DNA from: Dirofilaria immitis
Lineage: Eukaryota > Nematoda > Chromadorea > Rhabditida > Onchocercidae
Length of the DNA stretch: 64,000 bases
Assembly (NCBI GenBank): GCA_024305405.1
Contig: JAKNDB010000068.1
Coordinates: forward strand, 11,711,001 to 11,775,000
Direction of reading: 5' to 3'
The notes under the pieces are model-generated. The model saw nothing but the letters and a program-made list of their open reading frames with translations, had not been told where the DNA came from and searched no databases. How positions within the stretch are numbered: the stretch's first letter is position 1; every line of letters begins with the position of its first letter. The position numbers and the translations under genes are program-made. This document shows, in pieces, positions 1 to 14,547 of the stretch.

Positions 1-749
1 CGAGAAATCAAAACCTACTCATTAAATTATTGATATGCGTAATGGACGAAACTGTTATGAATATACAAATATATGTTATGTTGAATGATTAGATCAAAAA
101 TCCGTGTATTCACGTAAATATTATATATAATTAATGACTCGCTAAGAAATTGACCGTTATAGATTCATCAACTTTCATTTTATTCATTAGCAATGCTTTG
201 TATTCTTCAAAAATGAAATTAGTACCATAAAACCCTGCACTGATCACTGATAAGTCACCGTCCTTTTTAACTGCACGCTATATCAAAGCTTCACGCAGTG
301 ATAGTGATCAATTTAAATATCTCTATCATGATGCCCTGCATGAGAGCCCTACGTCAAATCATTTATCATTATCTCCTTCGCATTGCAACATAATAAATGA
401 AATAAATGCTTAGCATCACTTCTTCCTGTGGCGTTTATAACCCAAACCCATCTAGAAGCCCGCACTGAAAACTGTCATCTCCTATCAATTTTATAAATCT
501 CACTTGTACTAAGTCATTATTTCTGGTGAATTTCAATTGTATGAAGTTGAAATTTATGGGATTTCTAGTCTCTCATTTTTTTGGAAGAATGAAAATATAA
601 TTAACGAAATATTTTGCGTGCACGTATTTGAAGTAAAAGTGTACTTTTGTTTTCCAGGAAATGAGAATACAGTTAACGAAATTCGCAACGGTAATATTAT
701 TTATTTATTTGTATTCGTTCGTTGGAAATAATCTTTGTATTTGAAGGAA
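1..749. other. Intergenic, left edge
   Basis: No convincing gene. The stretch is AT-rich with short chance reading frames only. It presumably holds the promoter and 5' leader of the TACO1-like gene that starts at about 750. Confidence 0.5.
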
Positions 750-2918
750 ATGGAAGTGATGCGACATGGAAGGATTTTATATGTAAGTCGATTATGGGTA
801 TCATCCAATTTCATGAAAGGTCATTCGAAATGGGATAATATTAAGGATACTAAGGTTCATTTGCATGTGTTCTTACATAGTATGATTTATTACGCACTCA
901 ATTTAAATTTCAATTTTTTCCTACTTACAATTTTAAATTTCTATTTTCAAATTGAAATTAATTTTAGTCATAAGAATACGCAAAAACGTAATCATTATTG
1001 TGATTTTATTTCCACTATGAGTTAATCTTTTGGGAGGATTTTAAAATATGCTGGTAATGAACTAATTCTAAAAATTAGAGTTGATATTAGAATATTTCAG
1101 ATTTCTTCATTATTTATCGGTTAATTCTTACTAACATTTCTGAATGATTTGAGTTGATATTAGCTTGCAGCTTCGGTTAGCAAAACGAAAGCAGCTGAAC
1201 AATTAATGGCTAAGATGAAGCGAATTGTTCGCGCTGGTGGTCCTGATCTTAAATTTAATAAAGATTTAGTGCAATTACAATTGGAGTACAGGCATGCGAA
1301 TTTTTCTGATGACGCGTTTCAACGAGCGTTGAAAAATGTACAGGTAAGAATTTTGCATTATAAAATTATTTTGTTCATTTGGAAATGTAGTATGTTTTGG
1401 TAGATTTGATTATTATTCTACTGATTATATTCAATTATTCAAATATTCTTTCAAATCTTTGCTGTGCAATTTTGAAACAGTTTACAGAAAGATCTTAAGC
1501 ATTAAGTTGCTCGAACTATAATCTCTTCTCTATGCTATAAATGATAATTATACTATTTTATATTGCTTATGTGTTGTGCGCTTTTATATTATACTTATTA
1601 ATACAAATGATATTCTGTTCATATAGTTTGAATCAAATTAATGTTTCTAATCAGGAAATAAAAAATCAGCAAATTATCATTCAACTATTTTTGGGAAATT
1701 ATGAAAAGAATTGATATTAAATATCGTAAAAATGTTTATTTTCTCGAACATTTCAGTCTTCAAAATGAAGAGAAATAATTTTTTGTTTAGATTGCTGACT
1801 GTAAGTAAATGCAGAAAATTTCTTGTTAAATTTTTAAAAAATTCTTTGTTCACTTATCAGTATTTTTATTCTAGCTGCAACCACTGAAAACATCAAAAAT
1901 CACTGTACTTGGACCTTCTGGATCAATTTTTATCATCGAATCGGAAGGTTTATCTCAAAGAAAACTGCTGGAGTTTCTTTCAGCATCTTTGAATAAGGTA
2001 CTGTTTTAGTAACAATGAAATATTTCAGAAATAAATCTTTTTTAGTATAGTTAATTTTATAGTTTTTTCTGATTCGGATTTATACAGGAAACTGAAAAAG
2101 TTTATTTTGTAGATGAAAATTTCAGATTGGCAGTGAATTTCAATTGTCAAAGAACGATTATAGCAAAGCTTTTGAAGATAAAGGCGTTGTTATCGTTAGT
2201 GCTATTAAAGCCAATAAAATGTTATCACTGGATGAGGCCAGTGACACTTTCATTTATCTTACTTAGAAATGATGGTGTTTTTTAAATTTATTAGATTGAA
2301 AATTTGAAGATTCTTTTTATTTTGCATCTTATGAATTTATTATCCAAGGTCTCTCAGAACTTTTTCAATTACATTTACCATTTTATAATTAGTATATAAT
2401 TTAAGATGCTAAAGCTCATGTTTCAATCATATAAAGCACATTTCAAGACATAGGCAAGAACGTTTTATTTTTAGTTGCACACATTAAAAATACATTTTTA
2501 TTTACATTTTAGATGGAAGAAATTTGTATAGAACTGGATTGCGATGATGTGAATAAGTTTGAAGAAGATGGAACAACATTTTACGAATTAATATGTGTAC
2601 GCAATAAATTTACTCATTTATTAGCTACTATTGAAGAAAAAGGCTTGAGTGTTAAATGTTCTGCTTTGGAACTATACGCAATCAATCCGGTTGAAATAGA
2701 AAAACATGAAATAGAAAAGGTATAAATATTTTTTTAATTGTAGCGATGGTTTTATTCATTTTTCAGATTTTGTTCTTACTATCAAATATGAATTTTACTT
2801 TTAGGTTACTCAATTCTATCAAATGCTGCGGGAGAATGAAAACATCACTCATGTTTATGCCAATATCACGTCCAATTCTATACCAATTAGGCCTTCAAAG
2901 TTAAAAGTTGCATTGTGA
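750..2918 (+). CDS. TACO1: TACO1/YebC-family mitochondrial translation activator
   Basis: Likely a mitochondrial YebC-family protein, which in animals activates translation of cytochrome c oxidase subunit 1. Exons seen: 750-854, 1164-1343, 1875-1997, 2126-about 2236, 2513-2719, 2805-2918, giving about 279 aa (human TACO1 is 297). The first exon holds a basic, Arg-rich leader (possible mitochondrial presequence) followed by the family hallmark KGHSKWDNIKDTK. The second has the helical region with RIVRAGGPDLKFN, matching the VKEGGPNP region of TACO1. The third has ITVLGPSGSIFIIE, matching the GPGGSSLLIE strand. The last carries the conserved ENENITHVYANI end (family: hEDVIHVYDNI). All phases fit except intron 4, where the best protein match needs a GC donor at 2237. 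A second in-frame ATG at 759 is possible. A polyadenylation signal AATAAA lies at 2985-2990. Orthology is inferred from motif order; confidence is high. Confidence 0.92.
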
Positions 2919-2984
2919 TGACTCTTTTACTTGTTCAGTTAATGTCCGAATGATTTATTTTGCCGTAATTTGTATATAACTACG

Positions 2985-2990
2985 AATAAA
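2985..2990 (+). terminator. Polyadenylation signal of the TACO1-like gene
   Basis: An AATAAA hexamer sits 67 bp after the TGA stop, the usual place for a nematode cleavage and polyadenylation signal. The assignment rests on the hexamer and its spacing only. Confidence 0.6.
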
Positions 2991-3619
2991 ATTGATGTCA
3001 TATTGAAAAGTCATTTCTTATCTTAAAAAACAGTTATTAATCTTTTCCATCATCACTTCTGGATTAATGATTTTTAATGTACTTGTGTGATTTAAAAACA
3101 AAGCATATGAGGAAAAGCTAATTCTTACGGCGCAACAATTTATTTTTTCTAAATGTTTAGAATTTAAGAAATTTAAAATCAATAAAAGACATTGACTAAC
3201 AACATGCGAAAAACACGTAAGGAATTAATAAAATGATTTTGAATCGATGAGCGCGAAATTAGATTTTTTCGTTTTCTGATGAAAGAAGTCATTGCGGGTT
3301 GATATCAGATTTCCCTCTAATTTCATTTTATATTTAGGAAATTCCAAAATTTTCTATATGACAGGAAGAAAATAAAATTGCAATTAAAACAAAAATTTAT
3401 TTTTATTCCGGGGAGAATTTTGAATGATTAGTCGAGAGAACAGAATTAATTTAAAAAAGAGGTAGATTTTGAAAGCATTAATGAATTAGGTTATATTTGA
3501 AAATTAAATTATTAATATAAATAAAGGACGTAGCAAGAATTGTTTTAGTGCACTTATATTAAAAATGAAATATGGAAATACGATATATATATTTTGCAAA
3601 TAATTATTACACAAAAATA

Positions 3620-4490
3620 ATTTTCCCTTCGGTTTGCTATTTCTTCGAATTTTAGATGGACCGCAAAAACATGCGCGTAAAGTTGGACCTTCATTTGATC
3701 CTCGACAAAAGCAAGATTGTACTTTACGACGGTCATCCTTCCAACATGCATTCCGGCATGATTTCATGATACATCGATCCAAACTTCCAAAATCGCTAAA
3801 TTGATCGAATAATTTTTGTCTATGAAAATTTACATATTTATATTTTTGTTGTAGTAGACGGTATGAGAGAAATGATATGATATAATATAATATAATGATT
3901 GAATTGGAACTAAGAAATAAGAAAAGAGAAAATAACCGTTTTAAAAGACAAAAAAACCCTAAAAATATGGTTAGTATATTTGAACTTTTGCTGACTTTTG
4001 AGAAAATATCATTTCGAAGTTTGACGATATTTCATTTTAACTAACAATTAAGAATGTTTTTTTGAATGAATTCTTTAGAAATTTCATTTCGGCTATCTAT
4101 TAATTGAATGGTTTGATTTTAACTATTCATTAGTAAAGTATGATTATTAATTATAATCTGACAGCATTAAATAAGTTATTCGTTTTCTTTAACTCATTCT
4201 TCTCTTTTATTTAGCTTCAATATTATTTTACTGCTGCAAGTTTTAATTTATAGAGAACAAATTATTCCTAATTAACCATTATCAGTACTGATAATTTTTT
4301 CTAATTGAAAAATAAACTTACCAAGGAAGTGTTATATGAGGACTGCAGGTAGCTTTACAACTTTGAAATTTTGTTTCGAACTTTTTACTCGTGTTGACTG
4401 CGATGCTACATTTGACAATAATGCAAGTGCAATTATGGATGATAAGATGATAAGGCTATTTTCTCTGTTGCAAGATGATGCTATTGTCAT
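3620..4490 (-). CDS. Candidate secreted cysteine-rich protein (incomplete model)
   Basis: Two reading pieces on the minus strand look like parts of one small secreted protein. Piece 1 (4490 down to 4389, 34 codons) starts with ATG, then a charged stretch and a hydrophobic core (LIILSSIIALALLSNVASQ), a textbook signal peptide, and ends at a GTAAAA donor. Piece 2 (3795 down to about 3620) follows an AATTTAG acceptor. It has seven Cys in the pattern C-x4-C-x3-C-x10-C-x-C-x11-C-x-C, then a basic stretch, and its codon use is less AT-biased than the surroundings. The phases do not join directly (0 against 2), so a middle exon or a one-base error is needed. The 3' end is unknown; an open stretch around 3230-3320 on the same strand could be a terminal exon. 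I do not recognise the family. It is convergent with the TACO1-like gene. Confidence 0.35.
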
Positions 4491-5193
4491 CGGTAATATT
4501 GCTGCTTATTGCTGTTATTATGAAATATAAAATTTAAATTTGATAAATTGAACGCTAACAAAATAGAATATAAAAAGAGCAGAAGAAGGATAAAAATTGG
4601 ATTTTGTTAATTAATGTCAACTAATGGATGTGACAATGAGTCCCATAGGAAAAAAGACCTTCATATTATTCGATTTTAGTGATCGGAAAAAGGGCATTGC
4701 AATTCGATCGACATAAATAAATTTATGAATGGAGAAAAGAGCTTTTGATACTCCTTCGTATCAATTATTTTGGTAATTTTGCTTGCAGAAATTCTCGGGA
4801 ACAAGTTTTAGCGAAATCTTTCAACATTTACTCATTTAACAAAAGGAAAGGAAGACTGGTTTCATGAATAGCTGGTCACTGCATGATTTGTGAAGTAAAA
4901 GTTGTTTCAGTGATTAGTTAACTTCTGCTATCTTTTTGCAATAATTGATTATTACCACTTAATAACAATTCTAAATTAATAACAAAAATTGCATCAATTC
5001 TTTTTAATTATCGTATATATATATGTATATATCATTAATTTATTATAGATAAAATAATAAATTTTATTCTATAAAGGATGAAATTTCAATAATATCATAA
5101 AAGGAATTCAACATTATACATAATAAATATTAAAAAAATTAAATTAGATAATACTGTTTCCTAAAATAGTAAATCATATCATTTCTTTAAACA

Positions 5194-5194
<1 letters not shown>

Positions 5195-5251
<57 letters not shown>
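5195..5251. repeat. (ATT)n microsatellite
   Basis: An uninterrupted ATT/TTA trinucleotide run of about 55 bp. Confidence 0.95.
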
Positions 5252-5254
<3 letters not shown>

Positions 5255-8200
5255 TTTGTTCATTGTTCACAAATATAGTACAAAATATAACATTTGTTAA
5301 TCATTTCAATAGCCAACATTTAAAAATTAATAGAAATTAAAATATTAAATATTCCCATTAATTTTTGAAGCATATATCATCCAATATATGAAAAAAATTT
5401 ATTTTTTTAGTGATAAAATTAATTTCGAATAATCAGACAATGTTATAAAATATTATTTAAGTTTCACCTCATTAATTTAATGATAATATATATAATGTTG
5501 TATTTTTCATCATAATAGGAAATATTTACATGCATAATTTAAGTTTCATTATAAAATTTCGATTAAAACTCGAACATTTATTTCAAACAACAAATGAGTA
5601 ATTTTTGATTATAATTATGCTTTTTATTTTTGTACGGTAAGATTTTAATTTACTATTGAAATTATACCTTCAAATTTAAAATTGGATTAAGGGTATAATT
5701 ACTTTAGGCTATAAAGTTTAAATATTACAGTCTATGACAGGTGACTCACCTTATATTGAAGAGAAGAAATATTATTCGATATTGACCACCTGAAAAAAAT
5801 TAATGTATTTTAAAGTTTAAATATGAATTAATTGTTTCAATAAAGACTTAGATTAATTTTAGTCAATAAAACAGTCTAATTTAAGATTCTAAACTAAATT
5901 AAAATAAAAATGCTTAGATTTAAAAATTTTATTTGGCTCAAATATTGATCTTTCATAAACTTTCTTCTATAAGTTTTCTAATGTATATAGCGAAGTTTAA
6001 AATAACTCTTAGTAAGAAGAAAAAGAAAGAAATTTGCATTTTAATTTAATAATAAAAATCTAAAAATGAAAAGAAGAAATTCCTAATTTTAATCTCAACA
6101 AATTGTTGATTACGTAGTTATATCATAATAAAGCAAAAACGAGTTTTTTTTCTTTTTTTTGTTTTCTAAATTTATCAATTGAGTTTTATATGGGAAAATT
6201 TTCCCACGATTCCTTATAATTTTTAGTGGAAGTTAAATTTTTGCAAGGAATTGCATTTTCTTTTTAAGTTTTTCAATTTAATTACATTTTTAATTACCAC
6301 TAAAATTTATCTATTGAAATGTTTTAAAAATTTTTCAAACTTATCAAATAAATTTAGTGGAACTGTTATAATTCTTTTGCTTTTTTAAAGCAAATACGAT
6401 GTATCAAAAAAATAAAATTTAAAAATTAAAAAATCAAATTATTCATTCGTTCATTTATACCTGTGCAGCAATATTCTCTCGACTGCAAAATTAATCCAAT
6501 AATTTTCGTTTATCCATTTTTAGCTAAAAACAAAAAAAAGAACTTCAAAAACATAAAAAATAAATTATGATATATTCTATTCGGCCAATATTATAAATTA
6601 ATATGAGTAATTTAAATTTCTCATAATTTTACTGGAAAGTTTATTTATATGAAAAGACGATGTTTATCAAAATCTTCATGAGAAGACTATTCCTCGCCAA
6701 TAATATTATCAGATTCCAGAATTGTCCGGAAGATTTCTCGTAAATAAATTTCTTGCACTTTTTTCTCCGCCATCATTCCATTTCTTACTTTGAATCCTTT
6801 TTTTTGCTCAAATTAAATTTAAAAATGAATGATTTAATAAAATTTGGTCTACATATGTCTGAAATTTTTTTATTTCATTTAATTTTTAAAATTACTGATG
6901 AAAATGGTTTCAACCTTACGTTTAATAAGATTTTACTACAAAGATATTAATGCAAGCGACTATATCGGAATATACATGTATTTATTTATATAATCAGAAT
7001 GAAGTGATTTCTTAACAGTGCTCTATAAATTTTATTAAGAAAAATTACATCGCCAATTATGATCCTTATTTTATTAAGTAATTGCCTAATTAATCTATTT
7101 TTATGTTGCTTCTCGAGTTCGTTACTTGCAAAAAATTAATCTAAAAATGATGAATTCGTTTTTAAATCAAATGATTTTCTTCAATTTTTATTTTCTTCAT
7201 TCTGCAATTCTAACAAAGTTATTTTCTTGATTCTAAACTTACTCATTAAATTTCTAAATTTTTTTATACTCTAAATACTTATTGATTAAATCGAGAAATG
7301 ATAGCTAATTCTCTAAGTATGTAGAAAATAAAAATAAACGAATTGATCGTCCGTATATCTAAACATTGAAAGATCATTTATAAAAATGAAAATGCTAAAA
7401 AATACGATCAAAATATGATAAACTATGCCAGAACTTCTCTATTCATAAAACTTCTTTTCGATAAAAAAAAGTGTCATCTATTAACTATAATATAAATAGC
7501 GTTAGCAAATGAATTATTTTTTTATTTAAAAAACCGATATGATTTTTAAAAACTGCTACTTTCTGTTTTAAAATTAATATTTGAAGAATGTTTCAATAGA
7601 TTAAAAATATTTTCTTCAGTAATTGATTAATCAAAAAAATATGAAAAATAAACTAACTTTAATATAGCTAACATAAGATATATGGCTTAATACATTATCA
7701 AATTGAAAAATCGTTGTTAATAAACGATAATACATCCAATGTTATCTTTTTAAACAAAAAACATTTATTTTCATTTATTTGTAAAATTGAAAAATTGGAC
7801 TTAGTACTATTGTCATATAGAATACAATATATAAGATACTGTATGTGAAATCGTTACTGTATCAGATATAGTATATGCATATGATGCTGCAGTTATAAAA
7901 TTTTTAATAATATGAATAAAATATTATAAGATGTTATGTATTATAGACAGAGAAATAACACATTTGCTAACTTTGCAAAAGCACCTCAAAGAAAAATCCA
8001 ATCCGGGAATTTATAGCTGTTAGTGATGTTGATAAGTAAGTTTGAAAATACCATATCGTAGTGCAAACATTAATTTAACTTGGAAAGTTTTTTTAAATAG
8101 AAATTAGAATTTCAATAAATTTCTAATTAATTCGAATCTTACTACAGTTAAAACATCAAAAAGTAAATATATATTATTTGACAAATAAAAACTTTTACAA

Positions 8201-10062
8201 TAATCATTATTCGATTACTTTAATGTTCATATTGATTAAGATAAATTCAGTATAAATATTATATATTGAAAAGTATGAGTAACTTTTCTTTTCATCTTTT
8301 ATCTGAAGAATTTTTATATTTTTACTTTCAATACTTATTAATAGCCTAAAATTAAAAATTTTATTTCGTTGAAGATTTTTGAATTTAAAAATTTAAATTG
8401 AATTTTATTTTTACAACTAATTGTTTGTTAACAATTTTTTTCATCACATTCACTTGAAATGATAGAAACAATAAATTCCTCATATTTTAATGATTACAGG
8501 ATACATAAATTTAATTCACATATAACGACAATTTTTATTAAATTAAGAAATGATTTTTAAAAAATGAATTAAATTGTTTGTTAGATTTATCAAATTTTTT
8601 GACATTTTTGCAAAAAAATTTTTAATATAAAAGATATTAATAAACAGACTATCGGAAATTATTAAAAAATAGTTGGAAATTTAAATTTTACTTGAAGTTA
8701 ATAGGCGAAATAATTATCATTACCGAATCCTATTCTTCATTTAGATAGTTCAATTCAACTTCCGATATTTTATTTATTTCCATCATTGTTAACGAATCTT
8801 TATGCTAAACTGATTACGTATCATCCGTATTAAACGAATAGCTTTCAATGATAAACTGACACTGTATTAAATCAAATGGGAATATTTATTAAATTCATTT
8901 TACATAGTGCTTTAATCTTAAGTCTAAAAATGTAAATTTAAATTATTACTAATAATTTTTTGATTGAATTTTAATAGTTCTAAAATTTATAGTATGCTAA
9001 TTTTATGTTAATATGAATTTTCCAGTTTTGACATTTCTTTTGATTCAAAATAATTTATTCTTCCAAAAAAAATTATAGTATGAAATGATTGAAATATAAT
9101 TATGGTATTTCTATTTTAATTTTTATACTTGATAACGAACAATATTATATATAATATATGAATACTTAATAATACAAAATAATATAATATTTCAAAATTT
9201 TTCAAGTTTCCCAAAGTAATTTGAAAATCCTTATTCAGTAATTTTTTTAACACTGATCTGAAATTACTCCAGATTAATTCATTCGCATATAAGAAAATAA
9301 GAACATTCTCGGATAGCGGACTAGTATTGATAAATCTTTGCTAATGATAATGCATGTATTAGGCGTCCAAGTCTTTTTCGAGAGTCACTTTTTAAGACAA
9401 TATTTGTTGTACAAATATTTAATCGCTCAAAATTAATCGAAAATCCCTCTATTTATCTCTATACGTAAAATTTGATTCAAAATCATCAGTCTAAATTGCC
9501 ATAATATCCTGAAGATAATCATTATGTATTTCAATGTATTTGTATATATACATTCTTATTTATTTCCTTTTTTCCAAATACTTTCTTATGGATCAAAAAT
9601 GTATAATAATTTGATTAATTTAATTTTGACCTTTTTTCTTTGATTTATTTAATATCGTAATTTATATTTGGAAAATGCTTTAAATTTTTAATTAAATTTA
9701 AAAATTAATTAAATTTAACGAAATTTCAAAGATTGCCAAATGAGTAAATAAATATATAACTTGGTAGAATGACATATTGAGAAATATTCCGTGAAAATGT
9801 TAAGCGATAAATAAAAATAAATTATAATAAAAAAGTGAAAGTAACAAAAAGATTTTAGCCAAATTTAAGCCAGATATTGAAATGGATTTCTAACTTTCTT
9901 TTTGGCCCGTAATTTAAACAGTAAATAAAAAAATTGAAAATTTAAAGTAGAAATTGAAATTATCTGATGATGATATCTTTTTCGATTAGCGGTAAATGAA
10001 TGCCGTAATCTTCGAGTAGCAAATTACTTATATATTTCAAAACAAACAAGTTCCTGATTTTA

Positions 10063-10117
10063 TTTTTACAGTAATCATTCATAAATCACCTTTTTACAGT
10101 AATCATTCGTAAATCAC
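10063..10117. repeat. Two-copy 28-bp tandem duplication
   Basis: Two adjacent copies (10063-10089 and 10091-10117) of TTTTTACAGTAATCATTC followed by AT or GTAAATCAC differ at one base. Confidence 0.85.
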
Positions 10118-12089
10118 ATCTATTTTCTACTTTAATTTTCTTTGTTTTTGAAGTTAAAAATAAGTTTAACTGATATAATTCCTTTTATTTTTCTACTTCC
10201 ATTCGATGTAATATTAAAATTTTAATTTATTAATTTTTAAATTGTTACGGTTTTTCATTAATCTTTAATCTTTACTTAATCTTTATTATTCATTTTTTCT
10301 GTTTATTGAACAAACAAAAGTTGTCCGAAATAGACAACAATTAACTATTAATTAAAAAGAATTAACAAATTGTTTTTTGCAAAAGCCATTTACTGCAAAT
10401 TGAATTTGAAAATCGAAAATAACTTAATTCATTTTTAAATATCAATTACAAATATTTACTTTATTTAATGCTTCAGTTTATGAAGATGAATGAAGAAGTT
10501 AACATTGCATGAGTTGTATAATTAAATGCTGAATACCGCTGGTCTTTTTCACTAAATGAGAGATTGATAAAATTAAGATATAATGATATCTTGTAATCCT
10601 AGTAACAACAGTGTTACATAGCTTGATCCTGATGATAATGATAATGATGTGATCTATTAATGGTGATAATATCTTATACGGTTGTGGTATTAATATTATA
10701 TGTTATGACGTTGATAATAATGATGTAATATGATAATGATAATGCTGAAATGAAATGCAGTGATAACAAATTTATGTAATAATGAATATTGATATTTCAT
10801 TTTGCTATTTTAATAAATAATTGAGTTTATCAAAAAAATTTCGTTTACAAATTTAATTGCTTATCATGATAAAATGTACTGATAGCATTTGCAATGCTTT
10901 TATAAATCAATTGAAGATAAATTCAATAATAATTTAGCAAAAGTGAATTTGTATTCATATTGTAAAAGCTAAGGAAGGATTGGCTAAGATTAGAAGTAAA
11001 AGTAGTTATGGATAAAGTTATTTGCAAATTTGATAAAATTATTTTTGATGAAATTATTAAAATCAATTTTAGCTAATTAATTCGTTAGAAGACTTTTTTA
11101 TTATTGAAAAATGCTTCAATTAAATATAACATACTGACAATTGAATAAAATGCAATTAATAAAATTATTTGAAAACTTATGAAAATATTTTCGATAGAAC
11201 GAAATTTTATCATTTTTATTTTGAAATCGAAGATTATTATTTTCTTAATTTTTTGATGAAATAATTGCTATACAAAAGTTATACCATTTAATTTTCACAC
11301 TTCAAGAAATGCTTACATATCCTTAGATTGGACTATAGATCGAAAAATGATTGCTTATCGATTATCTTATCATTTCTGAAAACTTCATTATCCTTCATAT
11401 CATTCCAATTTTTAATTGCTTTTAATTAGAGAAGTAATAACAACGCGCAAATTTTCTGAACTTTTCGTCCACAAATATTTTGCATAAATTCTGATTGAAC
11501 AATGAAAGTTCTATTTAATGAGATAAAAATAATTTTGCTAGAAGTTCCAACGGTCAAATAGTATTAAGATGAAAAAAAAATTACATAATGTATTATCTAA
11601 CATATATCTGCCAACGACTATGAAATTTATGTGAAATTTGTTCTCTTACGTTGTGAAAAACGTCTGTTTGATGAGAATAGAAGGTAAGAAAATTCAAAAT
11701 TATAATGTTTAATACCGAATATTAATATCTTAATACTTGATAATGAATATTTTAATCATTAAATTCTTACACCTTCACAGTATCACTAAATTTTTGAATA
11801 TTTAATAGTTGTCACCGCAGTATTAATTATTTGTTTGCCAATTAATGCCTCTAATATAATATATGAGCTATATAATTGATTTTCGGATTATTAATTATTG
11901 TTAATGTTTCAATACAATTATTTTAAATTATTATTAAAAGTAGCTAGACAGGCAACTTGTGATATTAATTTCAGGTAATAATAGAAATCTTTCATTATTT
12001 TAATATTTAACAGAAATTCAATTTTAAGCAAATTTTATTTTGTATATCGATTAGCAATAACGATAGTTATGATAGTAGCAACAAGTGCA

Positions 12090-12189
12090 ATAATAATAAT
12101 GACGATAATAATAATAACAATAATGATAATAATAATAATAATAACAATAATAATAATAATAATAATAATAATAATCAATAATAATAATA

Positions 12190-12262
<73 letters not shown>
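12090..12262. repeat. (AAT)n microsatellite, interrupted
   Basis: About 170 bp of AAT repeats, interrupted in the first half by ACA, ATG and AGT variants and almost pure in the last 70 bp. The Ile/Asn homopolymer frames it creates are not genes. Confidence 0.95.
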
Positions 12263-12265
<3 letters not shown>

Positions 12266-12744
12266 ATTATGCTATAGGAATATCAATTCCATTCTCCTCA
12301 TTATTTTTGCATCATACTTTCATATTATTATCCTTGGAAATAAGATTATTATCTCTGAAAATAAAACTTTGTAACAGTTTTTTTGCAAAAAAACTTAATT
12401 AATTTCAGTGAATGAAGCGAATTTTTCAAAATTTAATTAGTGAATGTAATAACATTAATCTTTTCCCTATTATTTGTGTAAACTCCGCATTAATGAATAA
12501 TTTCATATATTTTTTGATTCATTTTCAATGACTGAATCAAAATGAATGCAACAACATTAATCATTTCTTATCATTTAACCTCGTGATATATCGGTGATAT
12601 CACACTTTCCGTCTTTCCTTTCTCATTTATTATTATTGTTTTAACAATTCAGCAATAATAAACACAATAATATTATTTTCTCTCGCATTATATAACTTAA
12701 CATTTGATTGATAATATCACATTCATCACACTTTTTTTCTTCCA

Positions 12745-12817
12745 TTTTGTGTCACTGTTGTTATTGCTATCGTTGTTGTTTGCTGTTGTTATCGTTGTTG
12801 TTGTCGTTGTTTGTTGT

Positions 12818-12849
<32 letters not shown>

Positions 12850-12850
12850 A
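12745..12850. repeat. (GTT)n microsatellite, interrupted
   Basis: GTT-rich run with CGTT and GCTGTT interruptions, pure in its last part (about 12819-12850). The Cys-rich reading frame across it is an artefact of the repeat. Confidence 0.9.
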
Positions 12851-14547
12851 TTTATTTAATTGTAAAAATGACTTGTCAATATTGGATTACATCAAAATTA
12901 ATTCAATTTTTTAACTAAAACTCAATAAATTTCTTTCTAACACTAAAATTAATCGTATTGTTGTTCAAAAATTTCACAAATTATTTATTTAACTTTAGCC
13001 ATCTTTTTTCTCTTTTTTAATTTATATAAACAAATTATAAAAAGGTAACAAATTTAAAAAATTGTTAAATTGTTGATAAAAAGACCAAAAATAAAATTTG
13101 TCAATTTATCAAATTTTTGCCAAAAATTGCACTGAATTGAGTTAAATGGCAATATTTTTGATAATTATACAATTGTTTCTTCAAAATAAAATATTATTTA
13201 AAACTTAATTTTTTAAATAAAATTATTATAATCAAATTATCGAATTTGCCCTTTGCTTGAATTGTAAACTAATTGTTATTAGCATAAATAAAAATTGTTT
13301 ATTCTCAGACAGATAAAAAAAGATCGATTGAACAAAAATGAATGTCTTACTTTTCAAAGCAATAATAATAAACGTTAGTTTATCACTTTTAAATTCAAAT
13401 TTATCCTTTAGCTTTCATTCGATCTTCTCTTATCAATCATCTAAACTCCATTATTTTTATTCACTTATATTCCGTTTTATTTGTTTTTCTTTAAAAAAGT
13501 GTCTTTTATGATAATGATTTTTCAATGTGCGACAATTTTAAATTTAATTAATAAATTTAATTTTTTAGTTAAAGACATTAAAATTTTAGTCAAAGTTAAA
13601 ATATTAGATCTTGTTAATAATTTCTTTATAGAAATTATGAAATGCTAACCTTTTATCCACATTAATTAATATCAAATATAATTAATATGAATAAAAATTC
13701 CAATGTTCAATTTAAAAAAATTTTTAAATTTCGATTTCAAATATTCTTAAATATATTACCCAAAATGAAAAGAAAGGAAGGGAATAGAAAATGTGAATTC
13801 GAAGGACTAAAAATTGTAAAAGTTTTAATCAAATACTATTTCAAGTTATATATTGTTAATTGAATTTAAATTTAATATTTTTGTTTATTATAAATCATTT
13901 TCATATTGTATATACATATATTATAAAATATTTCGACAATGGCTGCTTAAAAATTTTTGCTTATATTTTTTAAATAAAAAGAAATCAACGAAAGATAAAT
14001 TTAATTGTATGAGAAAGAAATGAAATGTTTGATGACCATTGAAAATAACAATTAATATTATTGCATTTAAGGAAAGTGCCAAAAAAAAATTTGAAAAAGA
14101 AAAGACAGATATTTATAAATTAAATTCTTGTCAACAAATGTGTTAAAGTTAAATTAATTGAAATAAATTCTGAGAGATTAAGATAACCAAAAGGACATGA
14201 ATAAATTATTAATGAAATTATTTATATTATCATCATTAATAACATTAATTATTAAATAAGAAACAAAACAACAGAATCGATAAGTTAACATCTATATAGG
14301 AGGAATTGGCATGAAAGATTTTTCTTGTGGGATTGGATGTTTGCGACAGATGAAGTTGTTGTTGACAAAGATTTTATTTATCGCAACTATGTGACGCAAA
14401 AGAATTGATAGATATTGATAATTATAGTCGATAGCGGGAAAGTATTCTGTAGGTTATTGCAGTTGGCAATTGGTAAAATCTAATGAAGAGTGAAGATTGA
14501 GTTGAAAAATCTGTCGCTTTCAAGATGCGATCAAATTTAAGATTTCC

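Noticed and set aside
12069..12374. 101-codon Ile/Asn-rich frame
   Set aside because: It is a translation of the (AAT)n microsatellite.
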